Of a DNA stretch of 11,602 nt, positions 1 to 7,082 are shown piece by piece. Where the stretch lies: assembly GCA_002733915.1 (NCBI GenBank), contig NVXN01000006.1, positions 41,820 to 53,421 of the forward strand, read 5' to 3'. Each line of letters starts with the position of its first letter. The first letter of the stretch is position 1. This DNA comes from Aequorivita sp. (lineage in GTDB: Bacteria > Bacteroidota > Bacteroidia > Flavobacteriales > Flavobacteriaceae). The notes under the pieces were generated by a model. That model was not told where the DNA came from, did not search any database, and saw only the letters and a program-made list of their open reading frames with translations. The translations under genes were made by a program, and so were the position numbers.

Positions 1-225
1 AAATTCTTTAATCGTCAAGCTGATTTGCAGTTTATCGGTGAGGACCAAATTTTTGAACAAGGTACGGGTATTTCCTATTCCGTTGATTTCAATACATTCC
101 GTGAATTGTACCAAAAACTCTTCAACAAAAAAATAGTTTTAGAATCTGAACTCCCTGTAATCCCTGATGACAATAGCTATCCTGTGGAATTTAATTCTGA
201 AGGCACAAAAACTGAAGAGGAATAA
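1..225 (+). CDS. C-terminal end of a probable TamB-like translocation/assembly protein (5' truncated)
   Basis: The reading frame is open from base 1 and stops with TAA at 223-225, so only about the last 74 residues are present; the start lies outside the window. The visible part has a short FFNRQADLQFIG stretch, then an EQGTGISYSVDFNTFRELYQ segment, then a polar acidic tail (ending TKTEEE). Alternating polar/hydrophobic residues followed by a DFNTFRELYQKLF helix resemble the extreme C-terminus of the Bacteroidota TamB/DUF490 proteins, which span the periplasm and end at the outer membrane. That family call is from memory of the C-terminal pattern and is tentative; another outer-membrane-associated protein is possible. 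It converges tail-to-tail on ridA with 19 bp between the stop codons. Confidence 0.5.
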   Translation, partial: KFFNRQADLQFIGEDQIFEQGTGISYSVDFNTFRELYQKLFNKKIVLESELPVIPDDNSYPVEFNSEGTKTEEE

Positions 226-226
226 A

Positions 227-243
227 AGGAATTTAATATTCCT
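227..243. terminator. Hairpin between convergent genes, candidate terminator
   Basis: A perfect 6-bp inverted repeat, AGGAAT (227-232) and ATTCCT (238-243), flanks a 5-nt loop. It lies exactly in the 19-bp gap between the plus-strand TamB-like stop and the minus-strand ridA stop. Read on the minus strand it follows the ridA stop by one base and is followed by TTTATT, a weak T-rich tail. On the plus strand there is no T tract after it. The stem is short and AT-rich, so it would be a weak terminator. Confidence 0.45.
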
Positions 244-244
244 G

Positions 245-625
245 CTAAAGTGAAGCTATCACTGAAATCTCTACATTTACAAACTTAGGAAGATTGGCCA
301 CTTCTACGGTTTCACGAGCTGGGGCAGTAGCGTCGTTAAAATATATGGAATAAACCTCGTTTATTGCAGCAAAATTGTGCATATCGCTAATAAAGATTGT
401 TGTTTTCACAACATTTTCAAAAGTCATTCCTGCTTCGGTCAAAATTGCCTTTAGGTTTTCCATGACTAATTTGGTTTCGGTTTTAATATCATCGGTAACC
501 AAATTTCCCGTTTTCGGATCAATGGCGATTTGCCCAGAGGTATAAAGCATGTTTCCCATTAAAACCGCTTGATTGTAAGGGCCAATCGGGGCAGGGGCAT
601 TTGTGGTGGTGATTATTTTTTTCAT
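245..625 (-). CDS. ridA: RidA family reactive intermediate/imine deaminase
   Basis: This encodes a 126-residue cytosolic protein of the YjgF/YER057c/UK114 family. RidA hydrolyses reactive 2-aminoacrylate and related enamines/imines made by PLP enzymes to the keto acid plus ammonia, protecting other PLP enzymes; it works as a homotrimer with active sites at subunit interfaces. Family landmarks are visible: NAPAPIGPYNQAV (residues 9-21, with Tyr17), SGQIAIDP (30-37), and PARETVEVANLP (102-113), where Arg104 is the substrate carboxylate-binding arginine, followed by VNVEISVIA with Glu119. I start at the ATG at 625 because the protein then begins MKKIITTTNAPAP, the usual RidA N-terminus and length. 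An in-frame ATG at 664 would add 13 unrelated residues. The stop of lptD lies 46 bp upstream and I see no separate promoter, so ridA is probably co-transcribed with lptD. Confidence 0.96.
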   Translation of the reverse strand: MKKIITTTNAPAPIGPYNQAVLMGNMLYTSGQIAIDPKTGNLVTDDIKTETKLVMENLKAILTEAGMTFENVVKTTIFISDMHNFAAINEVYSIYFNDATAPARETVEVANLPKFVNVEISVIASL

Positions 626-671
626 ATTAATTTGACTTTGTGAATCTGTATTTTTTCCCATCAACCAGCAG

Positions 672-3389
672 CTACAAACGCTTATCGCTTTCTCTTCGCT
701 TATCGTATTTAATATCGCTAAGCACCGAGGATTTAATTCCGATAAAGAAATACCAAGCCGTATTTATGCTGCCAATTGGCGTCCAGTTAAAGCTCATTTG
801 CCAGCTTTCCAAATCGCGCTGGAATCGGAACTGGGTAAGTGTAACGCCTTTGTTTTTAAAATCATAGCCCGACGACACGCCCACAGTCCAACGGGGCGCC
901 AGTTCCATGTTGGAGCTTACCATAAGCGACTGGCTGGAAATTTCATTCTGACGCTGGCTGTTGCCATAGGTTATGGTATAGGCCAAACGCATATCCCATG
1001 GAATTTTGTAATTGTACCATGTTACATTTGTCTTGTCAAAATTTTCCTCTTCATCATCATTATAAATTTGCCCATCATAAATATTTGCTGCATCTCCAAA
1101 AAGATCATCGGGGCGCCCTCCGTTACGGAAGGTTTCATTATCTATACGATCTAAATCCTTTTTACCACTTCCATTAAAATCCTTGCTTGAAAAGGAATAG
1201 TTAATACTCACATTGGCATTGGTAAGTCTAAAAAGACTTCCTCCATTGTTTATATTAAAAACATCTATTTTTTTATTGTTGTTATCCAAAGCATAGGGGT
1301 CCAGAGTTCCGCTGAAGTTAAAGTCCAATTTCGGCACAATAGGAATGCTTCCGGTAAACTGCAATGGACTCCATTGTAACGAATCGCCCGCAAGGTTATA
1401 AGATGTTGAAAAGTTTAGATTGTTCAACAGCACAATTTTCTTTGGTTCCAGCGCAGTTGTATCACGATCGCGAACTTTTGCCTCAAACGTATTACTTAGC
1501 GACATTCCAATACTGCTGGAATACACTTTATTTGGCGGCCCGTATAGGGTGTTTTCAAACCGTGAATACTCTACCACTTCGCCTGCAGCTTCATTTGCGG
1601 TTTGAGGAATGATGAATTCATCATAATACCTATCAAAAGCAGGGTTTATGTTATAGCTAAGTGATGGACGAACCACGTGGCGAATGGCCTGTATTTTGCT
1701 ATCCTTTCCAAAATTGAAAAGCCCATAAAGGGTAGTTCCCAAGCTGGTTGAAAAATTATAGGTCCTGTAACTTTCAAAACCCGAGACCGTATCTCTTACA
1801 ATGCCTCCCAGCCCATCATTTATACTTTCGTCATAACGTTGCCGCGTGCTTTTCAAAACCCAAGTTTCCCTATAATTTGTGCCAAGGGAAGCGCTTAAAT
1901 ATTTTAGGATTTTAAAGTTTGTTGTAAGTGGTATGTTGTGCTGCGCACCAATCTGTGCATTATTGAACATTTCTGACTTAAAGAAAAGGGAATCTGTTGT
2001 CTGGATTCTGTTTTCTGCTGAAAGATCGTACTGAAAGTTAATGTTTTGTATAATCCCTTTTTTAGTTCCATCCTTCGGTGCGAAAGGATATATTCTTGAA
2101 ACGCTTGCGTTTAAATTTGGCAGGGACATAGTTATGTCCTGGGTATTTGTATTTTGGGAATGTGTTGCGGCCACTGCAAGATTGACCTGGGGTTCGCCCT
2201 CAAAAGTTTTGGAGTATGAAATGGAAGAGCTTAACGTGTTAACCAATGCACTTGCGTTATTGGTTTGGTTGATGGATTGCGAAAAATACTTGCTACTACC
2301 AATGTTTACCGAAGCTGAAAAACGGGAATTGGGACTACTTTTCGTATCTTGTGAATGCGACCACCGGATGTTGTAAATACTCGTTTCGCTAAAGTTTGGA
2401 AATCCTCTTTCTTCCTGTACAAGCTTTTCAAAACGGGCACTCACATTTCCTCTAAATTTATAGCGAAACGCATACGTGGTCTCACCTCGTAAGGCATAAC
2501 TACCATTTGTATAATAATCGCCAAGCAAACTTAAATCCAAGTATTCATTGATTGCAAAATAATACCCCCCATTTTGAAAAAAGAAACCGCGGCTATTGTT
2601 CTCACCAAACGAAGGAATTATAAAACCCGACGTACGATCTTCAGTCAGTGGAAAATATGCAAACGGTAAACCAACGGGTGTGGGAACGTCTGCAATGTAC
2701 ATATTGGTTAAGCCGGTAACCACCTTCTTTTTAGGGACAAACTTTGCTTTTCTGGTATAAAAATAATATTCGGGATCATCAATGTTTTTGGAAGTGGTGA
2801 ACTTTACGTTTCGAAGGTAGACTACAGAATCGTTTACTTTTTTGGTAACATCTGCAATCACCCTAAACCCGTTTTGCTCGGTTCTGCTATTGTAAACCAA
2901 AGCCTTTTCGGTATCAAAATTATAGCGAATGGAATCGGGCTCCACTTTGTTGTTTGCCTGTACAAAAATGGGGCGTTGGCTGTAAACACCGGCACTGTCT
3001 ATTCCTTTGGCATATACTTCGTTTTTGTTATAATCCAGAATAATCAAACCTGCATCTATCCGCATATCGCCATAGATAATGTAGGCTTTATTATACATAT
3101 ATACCTTGTTTTCCTTTCGGTTTAACAATACATAATCTTCTCCATAATAATCCACAACATTCGTAAGTGTTTCTTTTTCAGGTTTTATGCTATCAGTCTT
3201 GACAGTGTCTTGGGCCTTCTCATTAACCTCGTCAATAACAGGTTTTAAATTTACTGTTAAGGTGTCTTCTTGGACTGTTTTGGGAAGATTTGTTTCATTC
3301 TTTGGGGGAATGTCCTGCGCATGCAACACAGCGCTGCAAAATAGCAGAAATGTTAAGAAGATTGTTAAGTAATGCCTGTTTGTCTGCAA
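672..3389 (-). CDS. lptD: LptD-like outer membrane LPS assembly protein
   Basis: This 905-residue protein is the Bacteroidota form of LptD, the outer membrane beta-barrel that receives LPS from the periplasmic bridge and places it in the outer leaflet. Residues 1-24 form a Sec signal peptide (hydrophobic LTIFLTFLLFCSAVLHA, cut before QDIPP). Residues about 78-215 are an OstA-like beta-jellyroll rich in short strands. The segment DRTSGFIIPSFGENNSRGFF then matches the conserved LptD stretch at the entry to the barrel, and the rest (about 600 residues) alternates in beta-barrel fashion with many Tyr/Asn/Ser, ending near WYFFIGIKSSVLSDIKYDKR. The start is TTG: an in-frame TAA lies two codons upstream, and the next in-frame ATG is about 95 codons downstream and would remove the signal peptide. 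The mature protein has no cysteine, so the disulfide switch of E. coli LptD is absent. It is longer than E. coli LptD (784). Confidence 0.9.
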   Translation of the reverse strand: MQTNRHYLTIFLTFLLFCSAVLHAQDIPPKNETNLPKTVQEDTLTVNLKPVIDEVNEKAQDTVKTDSIKPEKETLTNVVDYYGEDYVLLNRKENKVYMYNKAYIIYGDMRIDAGLIILDYNKNEVYAKGIDSAGVYSQRPIFVQANNKVEPDSIRYNFDTEKALVYNSRTEQNGFRVIADVTKKVNDSVVYLRNVKFTTSKNIDDPEYYFYTRKAKFVPKKKVVTGLTNMYIADVPTPVGLPFAYFPLTEDRTSGFIIPSFGENNSRGFFFQNGGYYFAINEYLDLSLLGDYYTNGSYALRGETTYAFRYKFRGNVSARFEKLVQEERGFPNFSETSIYNIRWSHSQDTKSSPNSRFSASVNIGSSKYFSQSINQTNNASALVNTLSSSISYSKTFEGEPQVNLAVAATHSQNTNTQDITMSLPNLNASVSRIYPFAPKDGTKKGIIQNINFQYDLSAENRIQTTDSLFFKSEMFNNAQIGAQHNIPLTTNFKILKYLSASLGTNYRETWVLKSTRQRYDESINDGLGGIVRDTVSGFESYRTYNFSTSLGTTLYGLFNFGKDSKIQAIRHVVRPSLSYNINPAFDRYYDEFIIPQTANEAAGEVVEYSRFENTLYGPPNKVYSSSIGMSLSNTFEAKVRDRDTTALEPKKIVLLNNLNFSTSYNLAGDSLQWSPLQFTGSIPIVPKLDFNFSGTLDPYALDNNNKKIDVFNINNGGSLFRLTNANVSINYSFSSKDFNGSGKKDLDRIDNETFRNGGRPDDLFGDAANIYDGQIYNDDEEENFDKTNVTWYNYKIPWDMRLAYTITYGNSQRQNEISSQSLMVSSNMELAPRWTVGVSSGYDFKNKGVTLTQFRFQRDLESWQMSFNWTPIGSINTAWYFFIGIKSSVLSDIKYDKRRESDKRL

Positions 3390-3608
3390 TGCTTAAATGC
3401 TATTATTTTGTAGATTTGGCTCAGTATTTGAAACGGTCAAAAATAAACATATTTTTTCGGGTACGTTTTTTTAAATCATTTTTTTAAAATATCAATTTTT
3501 CTTAATCGTTAACTACCTATATGAAATACCCATTAACTATTTCCAAAATAATAAATGATGAATAATCTGGACATTCCACCTTCTTTTTTATCAAATATGC
3601 TTTTAAAG
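3390..3608. promoter_or_regulatory. Divergent AT-rich regulatory region between lptD and amiC
   Basis: This 219-bp stretch is the largest non-coding gap in the window and must hold the start signals for lptD on the left and, probably, amiC on the right. It is very AT-rich, with T runs at about 3451-3487. One good Bacteroidota -7 box is found for lptD (given separately). A 7-bp direct repeat TTAACTA occurs at 3509-3515 and 3533-3539, 24 bp apart; this spacing is close to two helical turns but the word is short and may be chance. I find no TAnnTTTG box close upstream of amiC. A plus-strand frame opens with ATG at 3555, but I treat 3555-3608 as leader. Confidence 0.5.
3438..3445 (-). promoter_or_regulatory. 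Candidate -7 box for lptD-ridA
   Basis: On the minus strand the bases read TATTTTTG, an exact match to the Bacteroidota -7 consensus TAnnTTTG. Transcription would begin about 7 bases downstream, giving a leader of roughly 40 nt before the TTG start at 3389. I could not find a convincing -33 TTG element at the expected spacing, where the sequence is A-rich on this strand, so the call rests on the -7 box and its position. Confidence 0.45.
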
Positions 3609-4730
3609 ATGAAAACGAAACTTTTTTCTTTATTGGTATTAGTTATTGCAGTTTCCTGTTTCCCTTTTGCTGCTTCAGCCATTGAAAATCCAATTAAACC
3701 TTTCGTTGTTGTGTTGGATGCGGGCCATGGTGGCCACGACCACGGAAACAAAGGCAATGGATATAAAGAGTCCGAAATATCATTGAACATCGTATTGAAA
3801 GTAGGCGCAGAGCTGGAAAAATTGCCCAATGTGAAAGTTATCTATACCCGTAAAACCGATGTATTTATTGAACTGCGGGAACGAGCGGCAATCGCAAATA
3901 GAGCAGATGCCGATCTTTTTGTTTCTGTTCATTGCAATGCCCATAAATCAGATGCATATGGAGCAGAGACCTTTGTGTTGGGGCTTCATAAGAGCCAGGC
4001 AAACTTTGAGGTTGCAAAAAAGGAAAATGAGGTAATTTATCTGGAGGAAAATTATCAGGAAAAGTATGGCGGCTTTGATCCCAATGCTCCAGAATCATTA
4101 ATAGGAATGGTCTTAATGCAGGAAGAGTATCTTGACCAAAGCATATTATTGGCAAGTTTAGTACAAAACAATGTGATAAATAATTTAAAGCGAAAGGATA
4201 GAAGTGTAAAACAGGCTGGTTTTTGGGTACTTCACAACACCTATATGCCCAGTGTTTTGATTGAAACTGGCTTTCTCACCAATAAAAGTGAAGGTGCTTA
4301 TCTAAATTCCGCCAAGGGACAAGCGGAAATGGCACGCGAAATAAGTAACGCCATAAAATCTTATATTAACAGTCTTTCTATTTCCACAGAAAAGATAAAA
4401 GATCCCGAAGTGAAGGAACTTGAGGTTGAGAAAGCTATAGAAGTTACTAAAGAAGATATTTATGAAGGTGTAATATTTAAAGTGCAATTAGCTGCAACCA
4501 GTAAAAAAATAGATCCAAAACCAAACAACTTCAAAGGATTAAAAGATTTAGCACGTGAAAAGGAAAATGGTCTTTTTAAATATTATTACGGTGAAACATC
4601 AGACTACAACAAAATTCAGGTCATGAAAACATTTGTGCAGCAAAAAGGATATCCTTCAGCATATATTGTCGCATTTAAAAAAGGGAAAAAAGTTAATCTA
4701 CCCGAAGTGTTAAAATCCAAAGCCAATTAG
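3609..4730 (+). CDS. N-acetylmuramoyl-L-alanine amidase (Amidase_3, AmiC-like) with SPOR-like C-terminus
   Basis: This periplasmic zinc amidase cuts the amide bond between MurNAc and L-Ala to free peptide stems from glycan strands, normally during septum splitting. I start at the ATG at 3609 because it gives a clean signal peptide (MKTKLFSLLVLVIAV...AASA, cut near residue 24); the in-frame ATG at 3555 adds 18 residues unlike a signal peptide. The product is 373 residues. Zinc ligands are visible as His40 in VVLDAGHGG, Glu54 in YKESEISL and His108 in VSVHCNA; catalytic Glu219 is in SVLIETGFLTN. Residues about 127-186 form a charged insertion with an acidic helix between the second His and the catalytic Glu, where AmiB/AmiC-type enzymes carry an inhibitory helix. 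Residues about 287-373 (VIFKVQLAAT..., GLFKYYYG, GYPSAYIVAF) look like a SPOR domain, which binds denuded septal glycan. Cys17 lies in the signal peptide; a lipoprotein is less likely because the lipobox is poor. Confidence 0.92.
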   Translation: MKTKLFSLLVLVIAVSCFPFAASAIENPIKPFVVVLDAGHGGHDHGNKGNGYKESEISLNIVLKVGAELEKLPNVKVIYTRKTDVFIELRERAAIANRADADLFVSVHCNAHKSDAYGAETFVLGLHKSQANFEVAKKENEVIYLEENYQEKYGGFDPNAPESLIGMVLMQEEYLDQSILLASLVQNNVINNLKRKDRSVKQAGFWVLHNTYMPSVLIETGFLTNKSEGAYLNSAKGQAEMAREISNAIKSYINSLSISTEKIKDPEVKELEVEKAIEVTKEDIYEGVIFKVQLAATSKKIDPKPNNFKGLKDLAREKENGLFKYYYGETSDYNKIQVMKTFVQQKGYPSAYIVAFKKGKKVNLPEVLKSKAN

Positions 4731-4754
4731 CGTGCTTTCTTTATATTTATCACT

Positions 4755-4762
4755 TAAATTTG
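4755..4762 (+). promoter_or_regulatory. Candidate -7 box upstream of the MCE gene
   Basis: TAAATTTG matches the Bacteroidota -7 consensus TAnnTTTG exactly. It sits in the 54-bp gap after amiC, 22 bp before the TTG start of the MCE gene, which would give a leader of only about 15 nt. A possible weak -33 element (TTTC at 4736-4739) is present but the spacing is short. The downstream genes up to 8363 could be transcribed from here as well as by read-through from amiC. Confidence 0.4.
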
Positions 4763-4784
4763 TTCACAAACTAAAACTATACAC

Positions 4785-5735
4785 TTGAGACTATCGAAAG
4801 AAGTTAAAACCGGAATCCTCGCCATCGGGGCTATATTGCTGTTAATCTTTGGTTACAGTTTTTTAAAGGGCACTAATTTGCTCGATAAAAACAGAGAATT
4901 CTATGTAAAATACGATAATGTTGAAGGCTTGGCACAAGCCGCACCTGTCACTATAAATGGGCTTACTGTGGGCAAGGTGCAGAATATTTCATTTGCCAAT
5001 TCAAAAGGAGGGCTCGTTGTAAAGTTCACTGTTGAAAAGGATTTTGACTTTTCAAAAAACAGTATCGTTAGAATTTACAGCACAGGACTTATTGGCGGAA
5101 AGTCATTGGGAATCTTTCCACAGTATGATGCTGGCAATATCGCAAAAAGTGGCGATACCCTTAGAGGCGATGTGGAAGACGGAATGCTTACGGCTGTTAC
5201 GAAAGCCCTCGGTCCACTGGAGAAAAAAGTGAACAATACACTTGCCACCGTGGATACGCTCTTGTTGAGCATTAATGCGATTGTTGACGAACAGACCCGT
5301 CAAAACCTAAAGGAAGCAATTGCAAATTTGAATACTACTCTTAACTCATTTGCTGGAGTTTCTGAAAACTTAAATCACATCCTCTCAAACAACACAGACA
5401 AACTTGATAATACATTTGCAAATTTGGACAAAACCGCCGGAAATCTTTCAAAATTAACAGATTCCTTGGCGCAGTTGGAAACTGGTAAATTAGTAACCGA
5501 TCTTCAAAACGTGGTAGACAAAATGGATAAAATTGTAGCCGGAGTAGATAATGGGGAAGGTTCTATCGGCAAACTATTAAAAGACGACAAATTATACCAA
5601 AATCTAGAAGGCGCTTCAAGGCAGCTTGAGCAGCTCCTTCAGGACGTAAAGCTCAACCCGAAACGTTATGTGCACATTTCCGTTTTTGGTAAAAAGAATA
5701 AAGAATACGAACCGCCAGCCAATCCAGACGAGTAA
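4785..5735 (+). CDS. MCE (MlaD) family lipid-transport protein
   Basis: This 316-residue protein is anchored in the inner membrane by one helix (residues about 9-27, TGILAIGAILLLIFGYSFL) and exposes the rest to the periplasm. Residues about 37-128 form an MCE domain, with EGLAQAAPVTINGLTVGKV and STGLIGGKSLGIFP as its typical strands. Residues about 140-290 are a helical, heptad-like tail rich in Leu/Asn/Asp, and a conserved end follows (LNPKRYVHISVFGKK). MCE proteins form rings that bind phospholipid for an ABC transporter (MlaFE in E. coli), mostly moving lipid between inner and outer membrane. The start is TTG: an in-frame TAA at 4755-4757 lies upstream with no ATG between, and RLSKEVKTGILAIG is the expected N-terminus. 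No MlaE permease or MlaF ATPase is in the window, so partners must be elsewhere. It is 3 bp from the next gene, so co-transcription is very likely. Confidence 0.92.
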   Translation: MRLSKEVKTGILAIGAILLLIFGYSFLKGTNLLDKNREFYVKYDNVEGLAQAAPVTINGLTVGKVQNISFANSKGGLVVKFTVEKDFDFSKNSIVRIYSTGLIGGKSLGIFPQYDAGNIAKSGDTLRGDVEDGMLTAVTKALGPLEKKVNNTLATVDTLLLSINAIVDEQTRQNLKEAIANLNTTLNSFAGVSENLNHILSNNTDKLDNTFANLDKTAGNLSKLTDSLAQLETGKLVTDLQNVVDKMDKIVAGVDNGEGSIGKLLKDDKLYQNLEGASRQLEQLLQDVKLNPKRYVHISVFGKKNKEYEPPANPDE

Positions 5736-5738
5736 AAC

Positions 5739-7070
5739 ATGCAATACATTCCGAATATACTTTTTATTATTGCCCTCGCAGCGGGTGTGGGATATTTTAC
5801 CCTTAACATCCGCAAGATAATCCGCAACATAAAACTTGGTCATGAAGTAGATGCTTCCAACCATACCTCGGAGAGATGGGGCAATGTAGTACGCATTGCG
5901 CTAGGACAATCAAAAATGGTGGTACGCCCCATCCCAGGACTTCTTCATATCATTGTATATGTAGGTTTTATTATCATCAATATCGAAGTACTCGAAATTA
6001 TTATCGATGGAATTTTTGGAACCCATAGAGTACTTTCAACCGTCCTGCCCATTGGGCTATATAACTTTTTAATCGCTTCCTTTGAAATTTTGGCACTTCT
6101 AGTTTTGGTGGGGGTCATACTTTTCTGGACCCGCAGAAACATTCAAAAAATAAAGCGATTTTGGGCAAACGAAATGACGGGTTGGCCCAAAAACGACGCC
6201 AATTACATTCTTTATTTTGAAATGGTCTTGATGATTCTCTTTTTGACCATGAACGCGGCAGATCAGCAATTGCAAACATTAGGCGCGGCTCACTACGTTG
6301 AGGCTGGTTCGTATCCTGTAAGTAAATTTATAGTTCCCTTTTTTAGCAATCTTTCTGAAGCAACGCTGATTGCCATAGAGCGGGGGGCTTGGTGGCTTCA
6401 CATTTTGGGAATACTTGTGTTTCTGAATTACTTATACTTTTCAAAACATCTTCATATTATTTTGGCGTTTCCCAATGTTTACTTCGGAAAAGTGGTTCCA
6501 AAAGGAAAGTTTAAAAATTTGGATTCCGTTACCAACGAGGTTAAAATGATGATGGACCCTAACGTAGATCCTTTTGCGGCACCCGCCGAAGGAGCAACCG
6601 AAGCTCCTGCTAAATTCGGAGCCAGTGATGTGACTGATTTAAGCAGAATACAGTTGCTGAACGCATATACCTGCACCGAATGTGGTCGTTGTACCAGCGA
6701 ATGTCCCGCAAATATTACCGGCAAAAAACTTTCACCGCGTAAAATAATGATGGACACCCGTGACCGTTTGGAAGAGATTGGAAAAAATATTGACAAAAAC
6801 GGTGAATTCAAACCAGACGGTAAGCAACTGCTGGACGATTATATTACGCGCGAAGAACTGTGGGCTTGTACAACCTGCAATGCTTGTGTTGAAGCCTGCC
6901 CCGTAAGTATTGACCCCCTGAGTATTATTATGGATATGCGCCAATATTTGGTGATGGAACAATCCGCAGCTCCAACGGAGCTAAATGTTTCTATGACCAA
7001 TATTGAAAACAATGGAGCGCCTTGGCCCTATAACCAGATGGATCGTTTGAACTGGAAAGATGAGAATTGA
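5739..7070 (+). CDS. Membrane (Fe-S) oxidoreductase subunit, HdrE/NarI-like membrane domain plus two 4Fe-4S motifs
   Basis: This is a 443-residue integral membrane electron-transfer protein. About five hydrophobic segments are visible: residues 4-24, 67-90, 105-132, 158-174 and 212-237. Histidines at the membrane segments (GLLHIIVY, WWLHILG, SKHLHII) suggest heme b ligands as in NarI/DsrM/HdrE-type subunits. The soluble C-terminal part has two ferredoxin-type motifs, CTECGRCTSECP (Cys312, 315, 318, 322) and CTTCNACVEACP (Cys377, 380, 383, 387), each suited to one 4Fe-4S cluster. The layout equals the N-terminal two thirds of the long FadF/EMO-type proteins that link reduced flavoproteins to menaquinone; the missing CCG part is encoded at 7572-8363. 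The inferred role is passing electrons between a cytosolic donor and the quinone pool. The donor and direction cannot be read from sequence. It starts with ATG 3 bp after the MCE stop. Confidence 0.88.
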   Translation: MQYIPNILFIIALAAGVGYFTLNIRKIIRNIKLGHEVDASNHTSERWGNVVRIALGQSKMVVRPIPGLLHIIVYVGFIIINIEVLEIIIDGIFGTHRVLSTVLPIGLYNFLIASFEILALLVLVGVILFWTRRNIQKIKRFWANEMTGWPKNDANYILYFEMVLMILFLTMNAADQQLQTLGAAHYVEAGSYPVSKFIVPFFSNLSEATLIAIERGAWWLHILGILVFLNYLYFSKHLHIILAFPNVYFGKVVPKGKFKNLDSVTNEVKMMMDPNVDPFAAPAEGATEAPAKFGASDVTDLSRIQLLNAYTCTECGRCTSECPANITGKKLSPRKIMMDTRDRLEEIGKNIDKNGEFKPDGKQLLDDYITREELWACTTCNACVEACPVSIDPLSIIMDMRQYLVMEQSAAPTELNVSMTNIENNGAPWPYNQMDRLNWKDEN

Positions 7071-7082
7071 TAATATTTTTAT

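Noticed and set aside
626..664. Upstream in-frame ATG codons for ridA giving 13 extra residues
   Set aside because: RidA proteins are close to 126 residues and begin MKKII...NAPAPIGPY; the extra residues are polar and unlike the family.
798..1154. Plus-strand open frame of 118 codons within lptD
   Set aside because: It lies wholly inside the strong minus-strand lptD frame, its translation is low in family-like pattern, and no start signal is visible; several other plus-strand frames within 640-3487 are rejected for the same reason.
3411..3418. TAGATTTG on the plus strand as a -7 box for amiC
   Set aside because: It matches TAnnTTTG, but it is almost 190 bp from the amiC start, overlaps the lptD leader, and the only upstream TTTG (3379-3382) is 28 bp away rather than about 19.
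3555..3608. Upstream in-frame ATG for amiC giving an 18-residue extension
   Set aside because: The extension is not signal-peptide-like and would bury the good signal peptide that begins at 3609.
3533..3829. Minus-strand 98-codon frame over the amiC start region
   Set aside because: It is antisense to the amiC signal peptide and zinc motif I and shows no recognisable domain.
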